Shown one piece after another: positions 36,326 to 45,963 of a stretch of DNA of 64,000 bases. Source of the stretch: Actinoplanes couchii (GTDB taxonomy: Bacteria; Actinomycetota; Actinomycetes; Mycobacteriales; Micromonosporaceae). The DNA lies in assembly GCF_016862075.1 (NCBI RefSeq), contig NZ_BOMG01000054.1:101757-165756 (forward strand), read 5' to 3'. Numbering within the stretch: the first letter of the stretch is position 1; every line of letters begins with the position of its first letter. Below the pieces are notes generated by a model, which saw only the letters and a program-made list of their open reading frames with translations, ran no database searches and had not been told where the DNA came from. A program made the translations under genes and the position numbers.

Positions 36326-38165
36326 CCCGGTCTCCCTCGGTCGCCGGGCGGTGCCGGTCCCGGGCCCGCAGCCGTGCGCTGCGGGCGGTGCCCTCCGCCA
36401 GTCGCGCCCGCCGGCTCGGCGCCCGGACGCGGCTGGGATCCGGATCCTCGGTGGTGGCGCCCCGGCCGAGGTGCCGGGCAAGGCTGGTGACGGTCGGGTA
36501 GCGGAACAGGTCCGGCACCTTCAGCGGGGTGTCCGCCGTCTCGTCGGCGAGCATCTCGAAGACCTGCATCAGCAGCATCGAGTTGCCGCCGAGGTCGAAG
36601 AAGTTGTCGTCGGGGCCGATGCCCTCCCGGCCGAGCACCTTCTGCCAGACGGTCGTCACCCTCCGCACCTGGTGCCCGGTGAGCTCGCCCGTGGACGCCG
36701 GGCCGGTGTCCGGACCGGCCGGGATGGTGTTCCGGTCCGCCCCGGTCATCGACGACAGCTCCGCCACGCTGCGGCCGGGGTCAGCGAGCGCGGCTCCCAG
36801 CAGTGCCAGGTAGTCGTCGATCAACTGCTGGGCGGCCGGAGCGGAGAAGACGGACCTGCGGTACTTGAGCAGCCCGGCCAGGCGGTCGCCGTCCTGCACC
36901 ACCTCGAGGACGAGTTCGAGCTGGTCGTCCTGTTGATCAAGCCGGAACGGGACCGCGGTCAGCCCGGCCCAGCCGACCGGGGTCGCGCCCGGATCGGCCA
37001 CGTACAGGCCCGCCAGCGCCGGATATCGGCTCGGCTTCTGATAGCTGAACATCGCCTGGAAGATCGGGTTCCGGTCGCTCACCCGGCGCGGCGCCAGCTC
37101 GCTGACCAGCAGCTCGAACGGATAGTCCTGGTGTTCCAGCGCCTCCACCACGGCCCGGCGGGTCCGGGTGAGCTGCTCCCGGAACGGCACCGCGTCGCTC
37201 AGGTCGGCACGCAGCACCACGGGGTTGACGAAGTTGCCGACACACTCGCCCAGCGACGGGTCGAAACGGCCCGCGACGGGCGTACCGACAAGCACGTCCT
37301 GCCGCCCGGTGTAACCGCCGACCAGAAGCTGAAAGACAGTCAGAAGCACCGCGTACGGCGTGGCGCCCTGCTCTCTGGCAAGCGTGGACACGCCGTCGGT
37401 GAGTTCGGCGGAGACCGGGAACACGATGGACCCGCCCGCATCGGCGTCCGCCGGATCGATCGCGAACCGGGGCCATCGCGCCGGTTCGAGGTCACCGGCG
37501 AGCCGGGTGTGCCAGTAGGACCGGGCCCGGGCACCGCGTTCACCGGCGATCAGCTCACGCTGGCGGGCGACGAAGTCGTGGTACGGGACGTTCCCGGCCG
37601 GCAGCCGCACCGGGCGGCGCTCCACCTCCGCGAGGTAGAGCTGTTCGAGCTCCGCCACGATGACGCCGAGCGACCAGAAGTCGCAGACCACGTGGTGCAG
37701 GGCCAGCAGGACGACCGCCTCCCCCGGCGCCCGCCGGTACACCCTTACCCGGATCGGCGGCCCGGTGACCAGGTCGAACGGCTCGCGGTAAGCGTCGCGT
37801 ACCGCCTCCTGGGTCCGCTCTTCGTCCCACTGACCGGCGTCCTGTTCGGTGACGTCGGGTTCGAGCCATCCGTGCACCGTCTGGCGGACGTCGTCCCGGC
37901 CGTCCGCACCCACCCGGCCGAATGTGGTGCGCAGGGCCGCGTGCCGTCCCACCAGCGACCGGACCGCCCGGTGGAACGCTGCGGCCTCGAACCCACCGGT
38001 GAACCGGGCCGTGAACGCGACGTTGTAGGACGCGCTGTCCGGGTTCATCCGGTGCAACATCAACAGAGGCCGTTGGGCGTACGACACGGGATGGTCGGTC
38101 CGGGCCTGGCCGGCGCGTGCCCGCAGAGCCTCCTCCAGGCGTTTGCGGGTGTCGTAGTCGGTCAT
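36318..38165 (-). CDS. NRPS condensation-thiolation (C-T) protein without adenylation domain
   Basis: A 615-residue protein. The condensation domain occupies about 20-470: SYAQRPLLML at the C1 position, the active HHVVCDFWS (about residue 160) and the GNFVNPVVLR and QDYPFELLV motifs. A carrier domain has an intact Ser in FFDLGGNSMLLM (about residue 525), followed by a basic Arg-rich tail. With no A domain of its own, the carrier must be charged by an adenylation domain in trans or by transfer of the polyketide chain. ATG at 38165 overlaps the PKS stop (ATGA), and the 3' end overlaps the KS-ACP start by 8 bp. Confidence 0.92.
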   Translation of the reverse strand: MTDYDTRKRLEEALRARAGQARTDHPVSYAQRPLLMLHRMNPDSASYNVAFTARFTGGFEAAAFHRAVRSLVGRHAALRTTFGRVGADGRDDVRQTVHGWLEPDVTEQDAGQWDEERTQEAVRDAYREPFDLVTGPPIRVRVYRRAPGEAVVLLALHHVVCDFWSLGVIVAELEQLYLAEVERRPVRLPAGNVPYHDFVARQRELIAGERGARARSYWHTRLAGDLEPARWPRFAIDPADADAGGSIVFPVSAELTDGVSTLAREQGATPYAVLLTVFQLLVGGYTGRQDVLVGTPVAGRFDPSLGECVGNFVNPVVLRADLSDAVPFREQLTRTRRAVVEALEHQDYPFELLVSELAPRRVSDRNPIFQAMFSYQKPSRYPALAGLYVADPGATPVGWAGLTAVPFRLDQQDDQLELVLEVVQDGDRLAGLLKYRRSVFSAPAAQQLIDDYLALLGAALADPGRSVAELSSMTGADRNTIPAGPDTGPASTGELTGHQVRRVTTVWQKVLGREGIGPDDNFFDLGGNSMLLMQVFEMLADETADTPLKVPDLFRYPTVTSLARHLGRGATTEDPDPSRVRAPSRRARLAEGTARSARLRARDRHRPATEGDRDV

Positions 38166-41100
38166 GCGAATCGCCCCTCGGTCGGTACGGCGGTCTCCTG
38201 CTCGGCCAGCCAGGGCAGAAGCGCCTCCAGCTGGTCCTCGGTCAGCGAATCCATCGACGCCAGAAGCCGTTCCGCAGCATCGGGCGACAGCGGTTCCGGC
38301 CCGGCCCCGACGGGTTCCACGACGACCGGTCCGGTGCCGGCCGGAGCCGCCGGGGCCGTCCCGTCGCGCAGCGCCAGGCGCTCGGTCAACTCGTCGGCGA
38401 GCAGCCGCAGGGCGTTGCCCTCGAGCAACCCACCCAGCGGCAGGTCGACCTCCAGGTCCCGGAAGATCTGGCCGCGCACCTCGACCGCTACCAGCGAGTC
38501 AAGCCCGGCCTCCTGCAGCGACAGATCCTCGTGCAGCGCGGCCCCGGACATGCCGAGCCGGGTGGAGAGCATGCCGCGCAGGTAGTCGAGCACCATCTCC
38601 CGGCCGCGTTCCCGGTCGGCGCCGGGCAGGTTGCGCCGCAGCAGCAGGCCCACCTCAGCGCCGTCCCGGGCTTCGGTGTCCGCGGCGACGGCCCGGGCGC
38701 CGGGGAAGCGGGCCCGGTAGCGGGACCAGTCCACGGCGAGCACGCCGTACTGGCTTCCGGGCGCGGCCAGCAGCCGGTCGAGGGCCGCGAAGGCCGGATC
38801 GGGCGACACCGGCGTGAATCCACCGTCCCGGAACCGGGACTGATGCGGCCCGCTCAGCCGGGCCATCATGCCCTCCGACCACGGTCCCCAGTTGACGCTG
38901 AGGGCGGGCAGCCCGAGACCACGGCGGTGGTGGGCGAGCCCGTCCAGGAAGGCGTTCGCCGCCGCGTAGTTGGCCTGCCCCGGACTGCCGAGCAGCGCGG
39001 CCGTGGAGGAGAACAGGATGAAGTGGTCGAGGTCCAGGTCCACGGTGGCCCGGTGCAGGTTCCAGCCGCCGGCCACCTTCGGGCCGAGCACCGTCCGGAA
39101 CCGGTCCGGGGTCAGCTGCGGGAGCAGCGCGTCGTCCAGGACGCCCGCCGCGTGGACGACGCTCCGGAGACCACCCCACTCCCGTTCGGCACGCTCGACG
39201 AGCCGGCCGACAGCCGTCTCGTCGGTGACGTCCAGACCGACAACGGTGATCCGGGCCGTGGAGTCGCGCAGTTCGCCGATCGGCGTCTCCGGGGCGCGAC
39301 GGGAGGCCAGCACCACGTGGCGGGCCCCGCGCCGGATCATCCACTGGGCGGTCCGCAGGCCGAGCGCCCCGGTCCCGCCGGTGATCAGGTGGCATCCATC
39401 GGCGCGGAACCCCGGCGAACCGGCCGGCGAGGCCGTGTCCAGGCGCAGCCGGGGCTGGTGGACCCGGCCGGCCCGGATCGCCACCTCGGCGGGCGAGCCG
39501 GGCAGCCCGGCGAGCATGCCCAGGGCGCGGGTCAGGTCCCGGGGATCGGCGTCGACCAGTCGTACCCGCAGGTGGGGTGTCTCCAGGGCCATGGTCCGGC
39601 CCAGGCCCCAGAGCATCGTGCCGTGCGGGTCACCGACCTCGCCCGGCTCGTGCACGGCCACCGCCCCGCTGGTGAGCAGCACCACCGAACCCGGCCGGCC
39701 GGCCGCCCGGACCAGAGCGGGCAGACTGCCGCGGGCCGCCTCGGTCTGCCCGGCGTCCAGGCCGAGGCAGTGCAGGACGTCGGCGGGCCCGGTGGCACGG
39801 AACAGCCGGGACAGGCTCTCGTCGTCGGTGGGATCCAGCTCGTAGTGCTGGTCGTCGTGGCGTACGAACACCGCCCCGGTCTCGACGATCACGCAGCGGC
39901 TGCCCGCCGTCTCGAGCGCCCGGACGGCGTGCCGCCAGTGCTCACCGCCGTCGGCGAACACGATCCACCGGCCGGCCGGCGCTGATCCGGCGACGTTCGG
40001 GTCGACCGGTTCCCAGGTGTCGGCATAAATGCCGGGTTCGGCCCGGCCGCCGCCGAAGGACACCGCTCTCAGTTCCAGGCCGGTGAGTTCGAGCAGCACG
40101 GTGCCGTCCTCGTCGACGAGCGAGACATCGGCCAACGCCCGGGACGTCCCGGCCGACCGGTGCCTGACGTACGCGGTGCCGGCCCGTGCCTGATGGCGGG
40201 CCGCGTGGAACACGGCCCGTTCGATCCGGAACGGGAGCAGCACCCCTTCGCCGGGGGCCGCCCGGACGATCCGTGCCGCGATCGCCAGCTGAACGCAGGA
40301 GTCGAGCAGCGCCATTGTCCGCTCCCGCGGTGAGGCGGCGTCGAAGACGAGGTCGCCGGAGCTGTCGTCACCGGCCAGCCGCAGCTCGCGGATCCATTGG
40401 AAGGCCGGCCCGAACCGGAACCCGGCGGCCTCGAAACGCGGGTAGAGCTCCGCCGCCGGATACGGTTCGCCCGCACGGTAGGCCGACGGGTCCGTCCACC
40501 GCTGGGCCGGCCGGCCGGCCGGCTGTATCCCGCCCTCGGCGTGGACCTGCCACGACGGGTCGGCGACCGGATCGGCGTCCTCGGCCAGACCGAGTGACTG
40601 CGCGACGAACCTGCCGTTCCCGGTCGGGGTGAGCACCAGCTGGACCCGGCGCTCGGTGTCGGTGACCTCCAGCGCGCGCGGGAAGATCAGGTCCTCGACG
40701 ACCGCTCCGGCCCCGGCGGTCACCGCCTCCACCAGGCACGCCGTGTGGTAGGCCCCGGGCACCACCAGGCGGCCGGCGATCTCGTGGTCGGCGAGGATGC
40801 CCGGGGCCAGCGCGGACACCGTGGTGTCGTAGCGCCGCTGCGCGGACTGTGGCAGGGCGATCCGGGTCAGACCGGGCAGCTCGCCGGTGGGGCCGGCCGG
40901 GACCGGGGCCGCGGCGGCGATCCAGTGCCGGGTCCGGGCGAACGGGTAGCGGGGCGCTGCCGTCCGGCTCGCCTGGAGCGGCGCGTAGTACCCCGCCCAG
41001 TCGACTGGCGTCCCGGCCCGTTCCATCCGGGCCAGATGGGCCAGGACGGTGGCCGGATCCGGCTTCCGGTCGGACAGGCCGGGAAGCCAGACGACGTCCT

Positions 41101-43522
41101 TGCCGGACTGGGCGCGGCCCGCTGTGGTCAGGGCCCGGCCCGGTCCGACTTCGAGCAGGACGGTGCACTCCCCGGCGAGCAGCTTGCCGATCCCGGCGGC
41201 GAACCGGACCGGCGAGGTGAGCTGGCGTCCCCAGTACTCCGGGCCGAGTTCGCCTTTCTTCGCCCACGTGCCGGTGAGGTTCAGCACCATCGGCACGGCC
41301 GGCGCCCGGTGGTCGATCCGGCTCGCGGCCGCGACCAGGGCCGGTACCGCCGGGGCGACGAGCGGCGAGTGGAAGGCGTGGGTGGTCTCCAGCGGGATCA
41401 CGCCCCAGCGCCGCCGCCGGAACTCCTCCTCCAGCTCAGCCGTCTCGGTGTCCGAGCCGGAGACCGTGATCCGCTGCGGCGCGTTGTACGCGGCGATCGA
41501 CGCCGATCCGCCGGTGGCCTCGATCAGGCGCTCCAGCTCGGCCGGATCGTCGCAGCCCACCGCGATCATCCGGCCGCTGCCGGGAACCGCGGCGAAGGCG
41601 CGACCGCGTTCGCTGACCAGTGCGAGACCCTCCTCGGGGCTGAGCACTCCGGCCACGCAGGCGGCCGCGTACTCGCCGAGGCTGTGGCCGGCCACCGCGT
41701 CCGGGCGCACGCCGCACGCGGCCCAGAACTCCGCCAGCGCGATTTGCAGGAGGAAGACCGCCGGCTGGAGCAGTTCGGGCCGGGCCTGCGCCGCCGGGTC
41801 GGCGAACACGTCGAGCGGATCGGTGCCGGTGAGGCTCCGGAAGAGTTCCGTGTGCCGGTCCAGGGCGGTCCGGAACGCGGGGTGCTCCCGGTACAGCTCG
41901 ACTGCCATCCCGGCGTACTCGGAACTCTGCCCGGGGAAGAGGAAACCGACCCGTGGCCGGTCTCGGGCCGCTTCGCCGGCGTCGGCCGCTCCCTTGCCGT
42001 CACGCAGCCACGATGTGAGCTGGTCGGCCGCGGCGGGCCCGGTGCCGGCGAGCACGCTGACCCGGTGCCGCAGCGCGTTGCGCCCGGTGTGGCTGGTGTA
42101 CGCCAGGTCCCGCAGGTCCGCACCGGGCTCCCGCAGGCGATCGGCCCAGCGGCCGGCCAGTTCGCGCAGCGCGTCCGGGGTCTTCGCGCTGATCGTGACG
42201 AGTTCGGGACCCGGCTGCCGGACCGGGGGCGTACGGTCCGGCGCCTGCTCCAGCACCGCGAACGCGTTGGTGCCACCGATGCCCAGGGAGTTGACCGCCG
42301 CCCGGCGCGGACTGCCGGTCATCGGCAGCGCCCGGTCGTTGACGTACAGGCCGGTCCCGGTCAGGTTCAACCGGGCGTTCGGTGCGGTGAAGTACGGGTT
42401 CGGCGGGATCACGCCCCGGTGCAGGGACAGCGCGGCCTTGATCAGGCCGGCGATGCCGGAGGCCGCCTCCATGTGCCCGATCTGCGCCTTCACCGAGCCG
42501 AGGGCGCAGGCCCCGTCCCGGCCGAAGATCTTCTTCAGCGCACCGACCTCGGTGGGGTCGCCGAGCGGCACCCCGGTGCCGTGCGCCTCGATGTAGCCGA
42601 TCGTCGCCGGGTCGATGCCCGCGTCGTCGAGGGCCCGGCGCATCGCACCCAGCTGGCCCGGCTGGCTGGCGGCGCCGTAACTGGCCTTGCCGCCACCGTC
42701 GTTGTTGATCGCGGTGCCGAGGATGGTGGCGTAGACGGTGTCCCCGTCACGCAGCGCGTCGGCGAGTGGCTTGAGCACCACGGCGCCCACACCGCTGCCG
42801 AAGATGGTGCCCTGCGCGCCGACGTCGAACGGCCGGCAGCGGCCGTCCGGTGACAGGATCCCGCCCCGGCGGTACCAGTGCCCGGCGGCGCTGGGGAGCC
42901 TGATGTTCACCCCACCGGCCAGCGCCGTCCCGCACTCGCCGCGCAGCAGACTCTCGCAGGCCAGGTGCACCGCGACGAGCGAGGTGGAGCAGGCGGTCTG
43001 CACGGTCAGGCTGGGCCCGGTCAGATTGAGTTTGTACGACACCCGGGTGGCGAGGAAGTCCTTGTCGGACCCGAGCTGTTCGAGCGAGGCGGTCGGGTCG
43101 GCGAGCGGCCCGGAGTGCCGCAGCACCTCGGGCAGATAGCTGGTCAGCACTCCACCGCTGCCCGCGAAGACGCCGACCGCGGCGCCGGTTCCGGCCGGGG
43201 ACCGGACACCCGCGTGTTCCAGGGCGTGCCAGCAGGTCTCCAGGAAGATCCGGTGCTGCGGGTCCATCGCGGCGGCCTCGCGGCCCGAGATGTCGAAGTG
43301 GGCCGCGTCGAAGAGGTCTACGTCGTCCAGGCCGGCGGTCGCCTTGACGTAGTCGGGATCGCGGAGCCAGGCCGGGTCCACGCCGCCGCGGAGCAGTTCC
43401 TCGTCGCCGAGGTCACGGATGGCCTCGCGACCGGAGACGATCAGGTCCCAGAACGCGTCCACGTCCGGTGCGCCGGGGAAACGCGCGGCCATGCCGATGA
43501 TGGCGATCGCCCGTGGGGTCAT
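38162..43522 (-). CDS. Type I polyketide synthase module KS-AT-DH-KR-ACP
   Basis: A 1,786-residue complete reducing module. The KS spans 1-425 (TACSTS, EAHGTG, KAQIGHMEAA). The AT spans about 525-830, with GHSLGEY (about 614) and HAFH (about 715), the malonyl-CoA-type signature. The DH spans about 900-1150, with HEIAGRLVVPG and LLDSCVQLA holding the His-Asp pair. The KR spans about 1380-1600, with NADPH loop GGTGALG, FSSTAALLG, NYAAANAFLDG and the LDD motif (AAGVLDDALL) of B-type ketoreductases. The ACP has Ser in EAGLDSLVAV (about 1676). It should add one malonate-derived two-carbon unit and leave a carbon-carbon double bond. All active sites look intact, unlike several other PKS/NRPS domains here. 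Confidence 0.95.
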   Translation of the reverse strand: MTPRAIAIIGMAARFPGAPDVDAFWDLIVSGREAIRDLGDEELLRGGVDPAWLRDPDYVKATAGLDDVDLFDAAHFDISGREAAAMDPQHRIFLETCWHALEHAGVRSPAGTGAAVGVFAGSGGVLTSYLPEVLRHSGPLADPTASLEQLGSDKDFLATRVSYKLNLTGPSLTVQTACSTSLVAVHLACESLLRGECGTALAGGVNIRLPSAAGHWYRRGGILSPDGRCRPFDVGAQGTIFGSGVGAVVLKPLADALRDGDTVYATILGTAINNDGGGKASYGAASQPGQLGAMRRALDDAGIDPATIGYIEAHGTGVPLGDPTEVGALKKIFGRDGACALGSVKAQIGHMEAASGIAGLIKAALSLHRGVIPPNPYFTAPNARLNLTGTGLYVNDRALPMTGSPRRAAVNSLGIGGTNAFAVLEQAPDRTPPVRQPGPELVTISAKTPDALRELAGRWADRLREPGADLRDLAYTSHTGRNALRHRVSVLAGTGPAAADQLTSWLRDGKGAADAGEAARDRPRVGFLFPGQSSEYAGMAVELYREHPAFRTALDRHTELFRSLTGTDPLDVFADPAAQARPELLQPAVFLLQIALAEFWAACGVRPDAVAGHSLGEYAAACVAGVLSPEEGLALVSERGRAFAAVPGSGRMIAVGCDDPAELERLIEATGGSASIAAYNAPQRITVSGSDTETAELEEEFRRRRWGVIPLETTHAFHSPLVAPAVPALVAAASRIDHRAPAVPMVLNLTGTWAKKGELGPEYWGRQLTSPVRFAAGIGKLLAGECTVLLEVGPGRALTTAGRAQSGKDVVWLPGLSDRKPDPATVLAHLARMERAGTPVDWAGYYAPLQASRTAAPRYPFARTRHWIAAAAPVPAGPTGELPGLTRIALPQSAQRRYDTTVSALAPGILADHEIAGRLVVPGAYHTACLVEAVTAGAGAVVEDLIFPRALEVTDTERRVQLVLTPTGNGRFVAQSLGLAEDADPVADPSWQVHAEGGIQPAGRPAQRWTDPSAYRAGEPYPAAELYPRFEAAGFRFGPAFQWIRELRLAGDDSSGDLVFDAASPRERTMALLDSCVQLAIAARIVRAAPGEGVLLPFRIERAVFHAARHQARAGTAYVRHRSAGTSRALADVSLVDEDGTVLLELTGLELRAVSFGGGRAEPGIYADTWEPVDPNVAGSAPAGRWIVFADGGEHWRHAVRALETAGSRCVIVETGAVFVRHDDQHYELDPTDDESLSRLFRATGPADVLHCLGLDAGQTEAARGSLPALVRAAGRPGSVVLLTSGAVAVHEPGEVGDPHGTMLWGLGRTMALETPHLRVRLVDADPRDLTRALGMLAGLPGSPAEVAIRAGRVHQPRLRLDTASPAGSPGFRADGCHLITGGTGALGLRTAQWMIRRGARHVVLASRRAPETPIGELRDSTARITVVGLDVTDETAVGRLVERAEREWGGLRSVVHAAGVLDDALLPQLTPDRFRTVLGPKVAGGWNLHRATVDLDLDHFILFSSTAALLGSPGQANYAAANAFLDGLAHHRRGLGLPALSVNWGPWSEGMMARLSGPHQSRFRDGGFTPVSPDPAFAALDRLLAAPGSQYGVLAVDWSRYRARFPGARAVAADTEARDGAEVGLLLRRNLPGADRERGREMVLDYLRGMLSTRLGMSGAALHEDLSLQEAGLDSLVAVEVRGQIFRDLEVDLPLGGLLEGNALRLLADELTERLALRDGTAPAAPAGTGPVVVEPVGAGPEPLSPDAAERLLASMDSLTEDQLEALLPWLAEQETAVPTEGRFA

Positions 43523-43788
43523 GCCGGGTCTCCCAGCGGGGCACGGACCACCGGGTCGTACGCCCGCAGCAGGTCGCCGACCGTGCGCACGCTGGTGATC
43601 GGGACCTCGGCGGTGAACGGGTCGGTGTCCAGTTCCATCTCCAGGACGGCGACCAGCCGGGCCAGATGCAGCGACTCCAGACCCAGCTGGTCGACGAGCG
43701 ACTGGTCCTCGTCCAGGTGATCGACCGGTCCGGCCACCTCGTTCACGATCTCGAGCAGCGCCGTCATGACCGTCTCACGCCTGTTCAT
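43519..43788 (-). CDS. Free-standing acyl carrier protein
   Basis: An ~89-residue ACP with Ser in QLGLESLHLARL, the LGxxS context typical of fatty acid or PKS starter carriers. It lies between the SDR gene and the PKS module and overlaps the latter by ATGA, so it is a plausible acceptor for the acid activated by the AMP ligase two genes upstream. The start is ambiguous: ATG at 43788 (GGGAG about 10 bp upstream), 43812 or 43767 are possible. Confidence 0.88.
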   Translation of the reverse strand: MNRRETVMTALLEIVNEVAGPVDHLDEDQSLVDQLGLESLHLARLVAVLEMELDTDPFTAEVPITSVRTVGDLLRAYDPVVRAPLGDPA

Positions 43789-43837
43789 TCGAATCACACT
43801 CCCGTTTCGCATGTCGCCCCGCTCCCCGTGCCGGGGT

Positions 43838-44584
43838 TCAGCAGGTGTAGCCGCCGTCGACGGTGATGGTCTGTCCGGTGATGAAGCTCGCCGCCGGGGA
43901 GGTGAGGAAGCGGACGACGCCGAGCACGTCCTCCACCGCACCGAGCCGGCCCAGCGGTGTCCGGCGGACGATGCGGCGGCGCTGCTCCGGGCCGATCCCC
44001 GCGGTCATGTCGCTGTCGAAGTAGCCGGGGGCGACGCTCACCACCCGGATCCCGGCCGGCCCGACCTCCCGGGCCAGGCCACGGGTCAACCCGTCGAGTG
44101 CCGCCTTCGCCGCGCCGTACACCGCGACGCCGGTCTGCCCGCGCAGCGCGTTGATCGACGACAGGTTGACCACCACGCCGGTCCGCCGGGCGAGCATCGG
44201 TTTGAGGCAGGCCCGGGCGAGCAGGATCGGCAGTGTCAGGTTGGTCCGCAGCGCGGCGTCGATCGTGGCCGGCGAGGTCAGTGTGAGCAAACCTTCCAGC
44301 CCGACCGCGGCGTTGTTCACCAGCACGTCGATCCGGCGGTGCCGGCGGACCGCCGCGGCGACGAACGACTGGACCGCCTCGGCGTCGGTGCCGTCGACGG
44401 CGGACCAGGTCAGGGTGCCGGGATCGGCCGGCACGCGCAGCGCGGCCAGTTCGGCGCTCTCCGTCCGGCTGAACGTCTCCACCCGGTACCCGCGGGCCAG
44501 GAAGTCGGTCACCAGCGCCAGCCCGAGGCCACGGCTGCCGCCGCTGACCACCGCCACCGGGCGCTGATCGATGGTGTCGCTCAT
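43838..44584 (-). CDS. SDR-family 3-oxoacyl-ACP reductase-like (FabG type)
   Basis: A 248-residue short-chain dehydrogenase with cofactor motif SGGSRGLG (residues 15-22), NNAAVG (about 91), catalytic Ser in NLSSINALRG, the YxxxK pair in YGAAK (about 158-162), and the usual SDR C-terminus ITGQTITVDGGY. It would reduce a carrier-bound keto group or oxidise a hydroxyl during precursor assembly. It overlaps the AMP ligase gene by ATGA, and the ACP gene follows, so ligase, reductase and ACP form a likely starter or precursor unit. Confidence 0.9.
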   Translation of the reverse strand: MSDTIDQRPVAVVSGGSRGLGLALVTDFLARGYRVETFSRTESAELAALRVPADPGTLTWSAVDGTDAEAVQSFVAAAVRRHRRIDVLVNNAAVGLEGLLTLTSPATIDAALRTNLTLPILLARACLKPMLARRTGVVVNLSSINALRGQTGVAVYGAAKAALDGLTRGLAREVGPAGIRVVSVAPGYFDSDMTAGIGPEQRRRIVRRTPLGRLGAVEDVLGVVRFLTSPAASFITGQTITVDGGYTC

Positions 44585-45963
44585 CGCGTACCGCCCATCC
44601 GCTTGAAACGTTCGCCGTGCAACGGCCCGTCCGAGACGGTGATGACGGCCGGGACCTTGTGGGGTGGCAGCGCTGCCGAGCAGAACTGGCGCAGCCGCCG
44701 GGCCAGTGCCTTGCGGTCCTCGTCGGCGACCGGTTCGACGATGGCCACGACTATCGCTCCGGTGACGGCGTTGGCCCGCCCGCTCACCACGACGTCCTTG
44801 ACGTTCGGCGCCCGCAGCAGCACGTTCTCGACCTCGGCCGGGGACACCTTCTCGCCGCCCACGTTGATCAGGGCGGAGAGCCGGCCCAGCACACGCAGCG
44901 AACCGTCCGCGGCCACCTCGACCGCGTCGCCGGTGTCGAGCCAGCCGTCCTCGTCGAACGGGCTCGGCGCGTTGAGGTAGCCGAGCATCGCGCTCGGCGA
45001 CTTGATCCAGAGCACGCCGTCCCGGATCCGGGTGTCGAATCCGTGCCCGCCGACGTCCATCAGCAGCGAGTCCGACGAGACGGACCGGGTGGGCAGGATG
45101 CCGGTCTCGGTGAGGCCGTAGGTCTGCTTGAACCGCACCCCCGGGAACACCTCTGCCGCGTGTGCCAGGGTCACCTCGCGCATCGGCTCGGTGCCGTAGG
45201 TGATCAGTTCGAGCGAGGTCAGGTCGTGCTCCCGGTACGCGCCGGAGAGCAGCAGCATGTTGAGGAAGGTCGGCGTGGTGGGCAGCACCTGGACACGATG
45301 GCGCTCGATGGCCTCGGCGGCGGTCTTCGGCGTCCGGCGCGGTTCGGTGACCACCGTGCCGCCACCGATCAGGGTGCGGAACAGGGTGTTGACGCCGCCG
45401 ATGTGGTCGAGCGCCATGAACTGCAGCGTGCGGCGGGGCCGGCCGCCCGCGTGGAGGCCGCCGAACAGGCGGGGCAGCGACAGCAGCGCCGCCTTGCTCT
45501 CGCCCGTCGACCCCGAGGAGAACAGCAGCAGACCGGCCTCACCGGCGCCGGTGAGTCCGGCCAGCAGGCCGGGCCGGGGCGCGTCCGGTGGGGTGATCTC
45601 CTGAACGGTCCACTCACCGGTGTCGTGGAACTCGATGACCCGGCCGGCGTGCGCGGTCGCGAGCCGGGACGCCCGCTGTTCCCGCGGCGGATCGGTGGGG
45701 GCGAGCGGCACCACCACCCCGCCCCGGATGGCGAGCGCCATGAAGAGCGCGACCACGTCCGGTGCGGCGTTGCCGACGATCGCCACGACGTCGCCGGCGG
45801 CCATTCCGATCTTGTCCAGTTCGGACAGCCAGCCGGTGGTCCGCTCGGCGAGCCCGGCGTACGTGATCGAGCCGTCGTGCCCGGCCATCGCCTCGGCGTC
45901 GCCCCGCTCGCGCAGGTCCGCCAGCAGCTGGTCCATGGTGCTCCGCACCGCTCCGGTCGTCAT
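44581..45963 (-). CDS. Acyl/aryl-AMP ligase (ANL superfamily)
   Basis: A 460-residue adenylate-forming enzyme, shorter than CoA ligases. The ATP loop is FSSGSTGESKAALLS; other motifs are KQTYGLTETG, GWLDTGD and INVGGEKVSPAEVE. The A10 region reads PLHGERFKRMG: the usual GK is GE, with a Lys three residues later. It should activate a carboxylic acid and load it on a carrier, here probably the free ACP in the same operon, serving as a starter-unit loader. The substrate cannot be read from sequence. The start ATG at 45963 overlaps the NRPS stop (ATGA); the open frame upstream is the tail of that NRPS in another phase. Confidence 0.9.
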   Translation of the reverse strand: MTTGAVRSTMDQLLADLRERGDAEAMAGHDGSITYAGLAERTTGWLSELDKIGMAAGDVVAIVGNAAPDVVALFMALAIRGGVVVPLAPTDPPREQRASRLATAHAGRVIEFHDTGEWTVQEITPPDAPRPGLLAGLTGAGEAGLLLFSSGSTGESKAALLSLPRLFGGLHAGGRPRRTLQFMALDHIGGVNTLFRTLIGGGTVVTEPRRTPKTAAEAIERHRVQVLPTTPTFLNMLLLSGAYREHDLTSLELITYGTEPMREVTLAHAAEVFPGVRFKQTYGLTETGILPTRSVSSDSLLMDVGGHGFDTRIRDGVLWIKSPSAMLGYLNAPSPFDEDGWLDTGDAVEVAADGSLRVLGRLSALINVGGEKVSPAEVENVLLRAPNVKDVVVSGRANAVTGAIVVAIVEPVADEDRKALARRLRQFCSAALPPHKVPAVITVSDGPLHGERFKRMGGTR

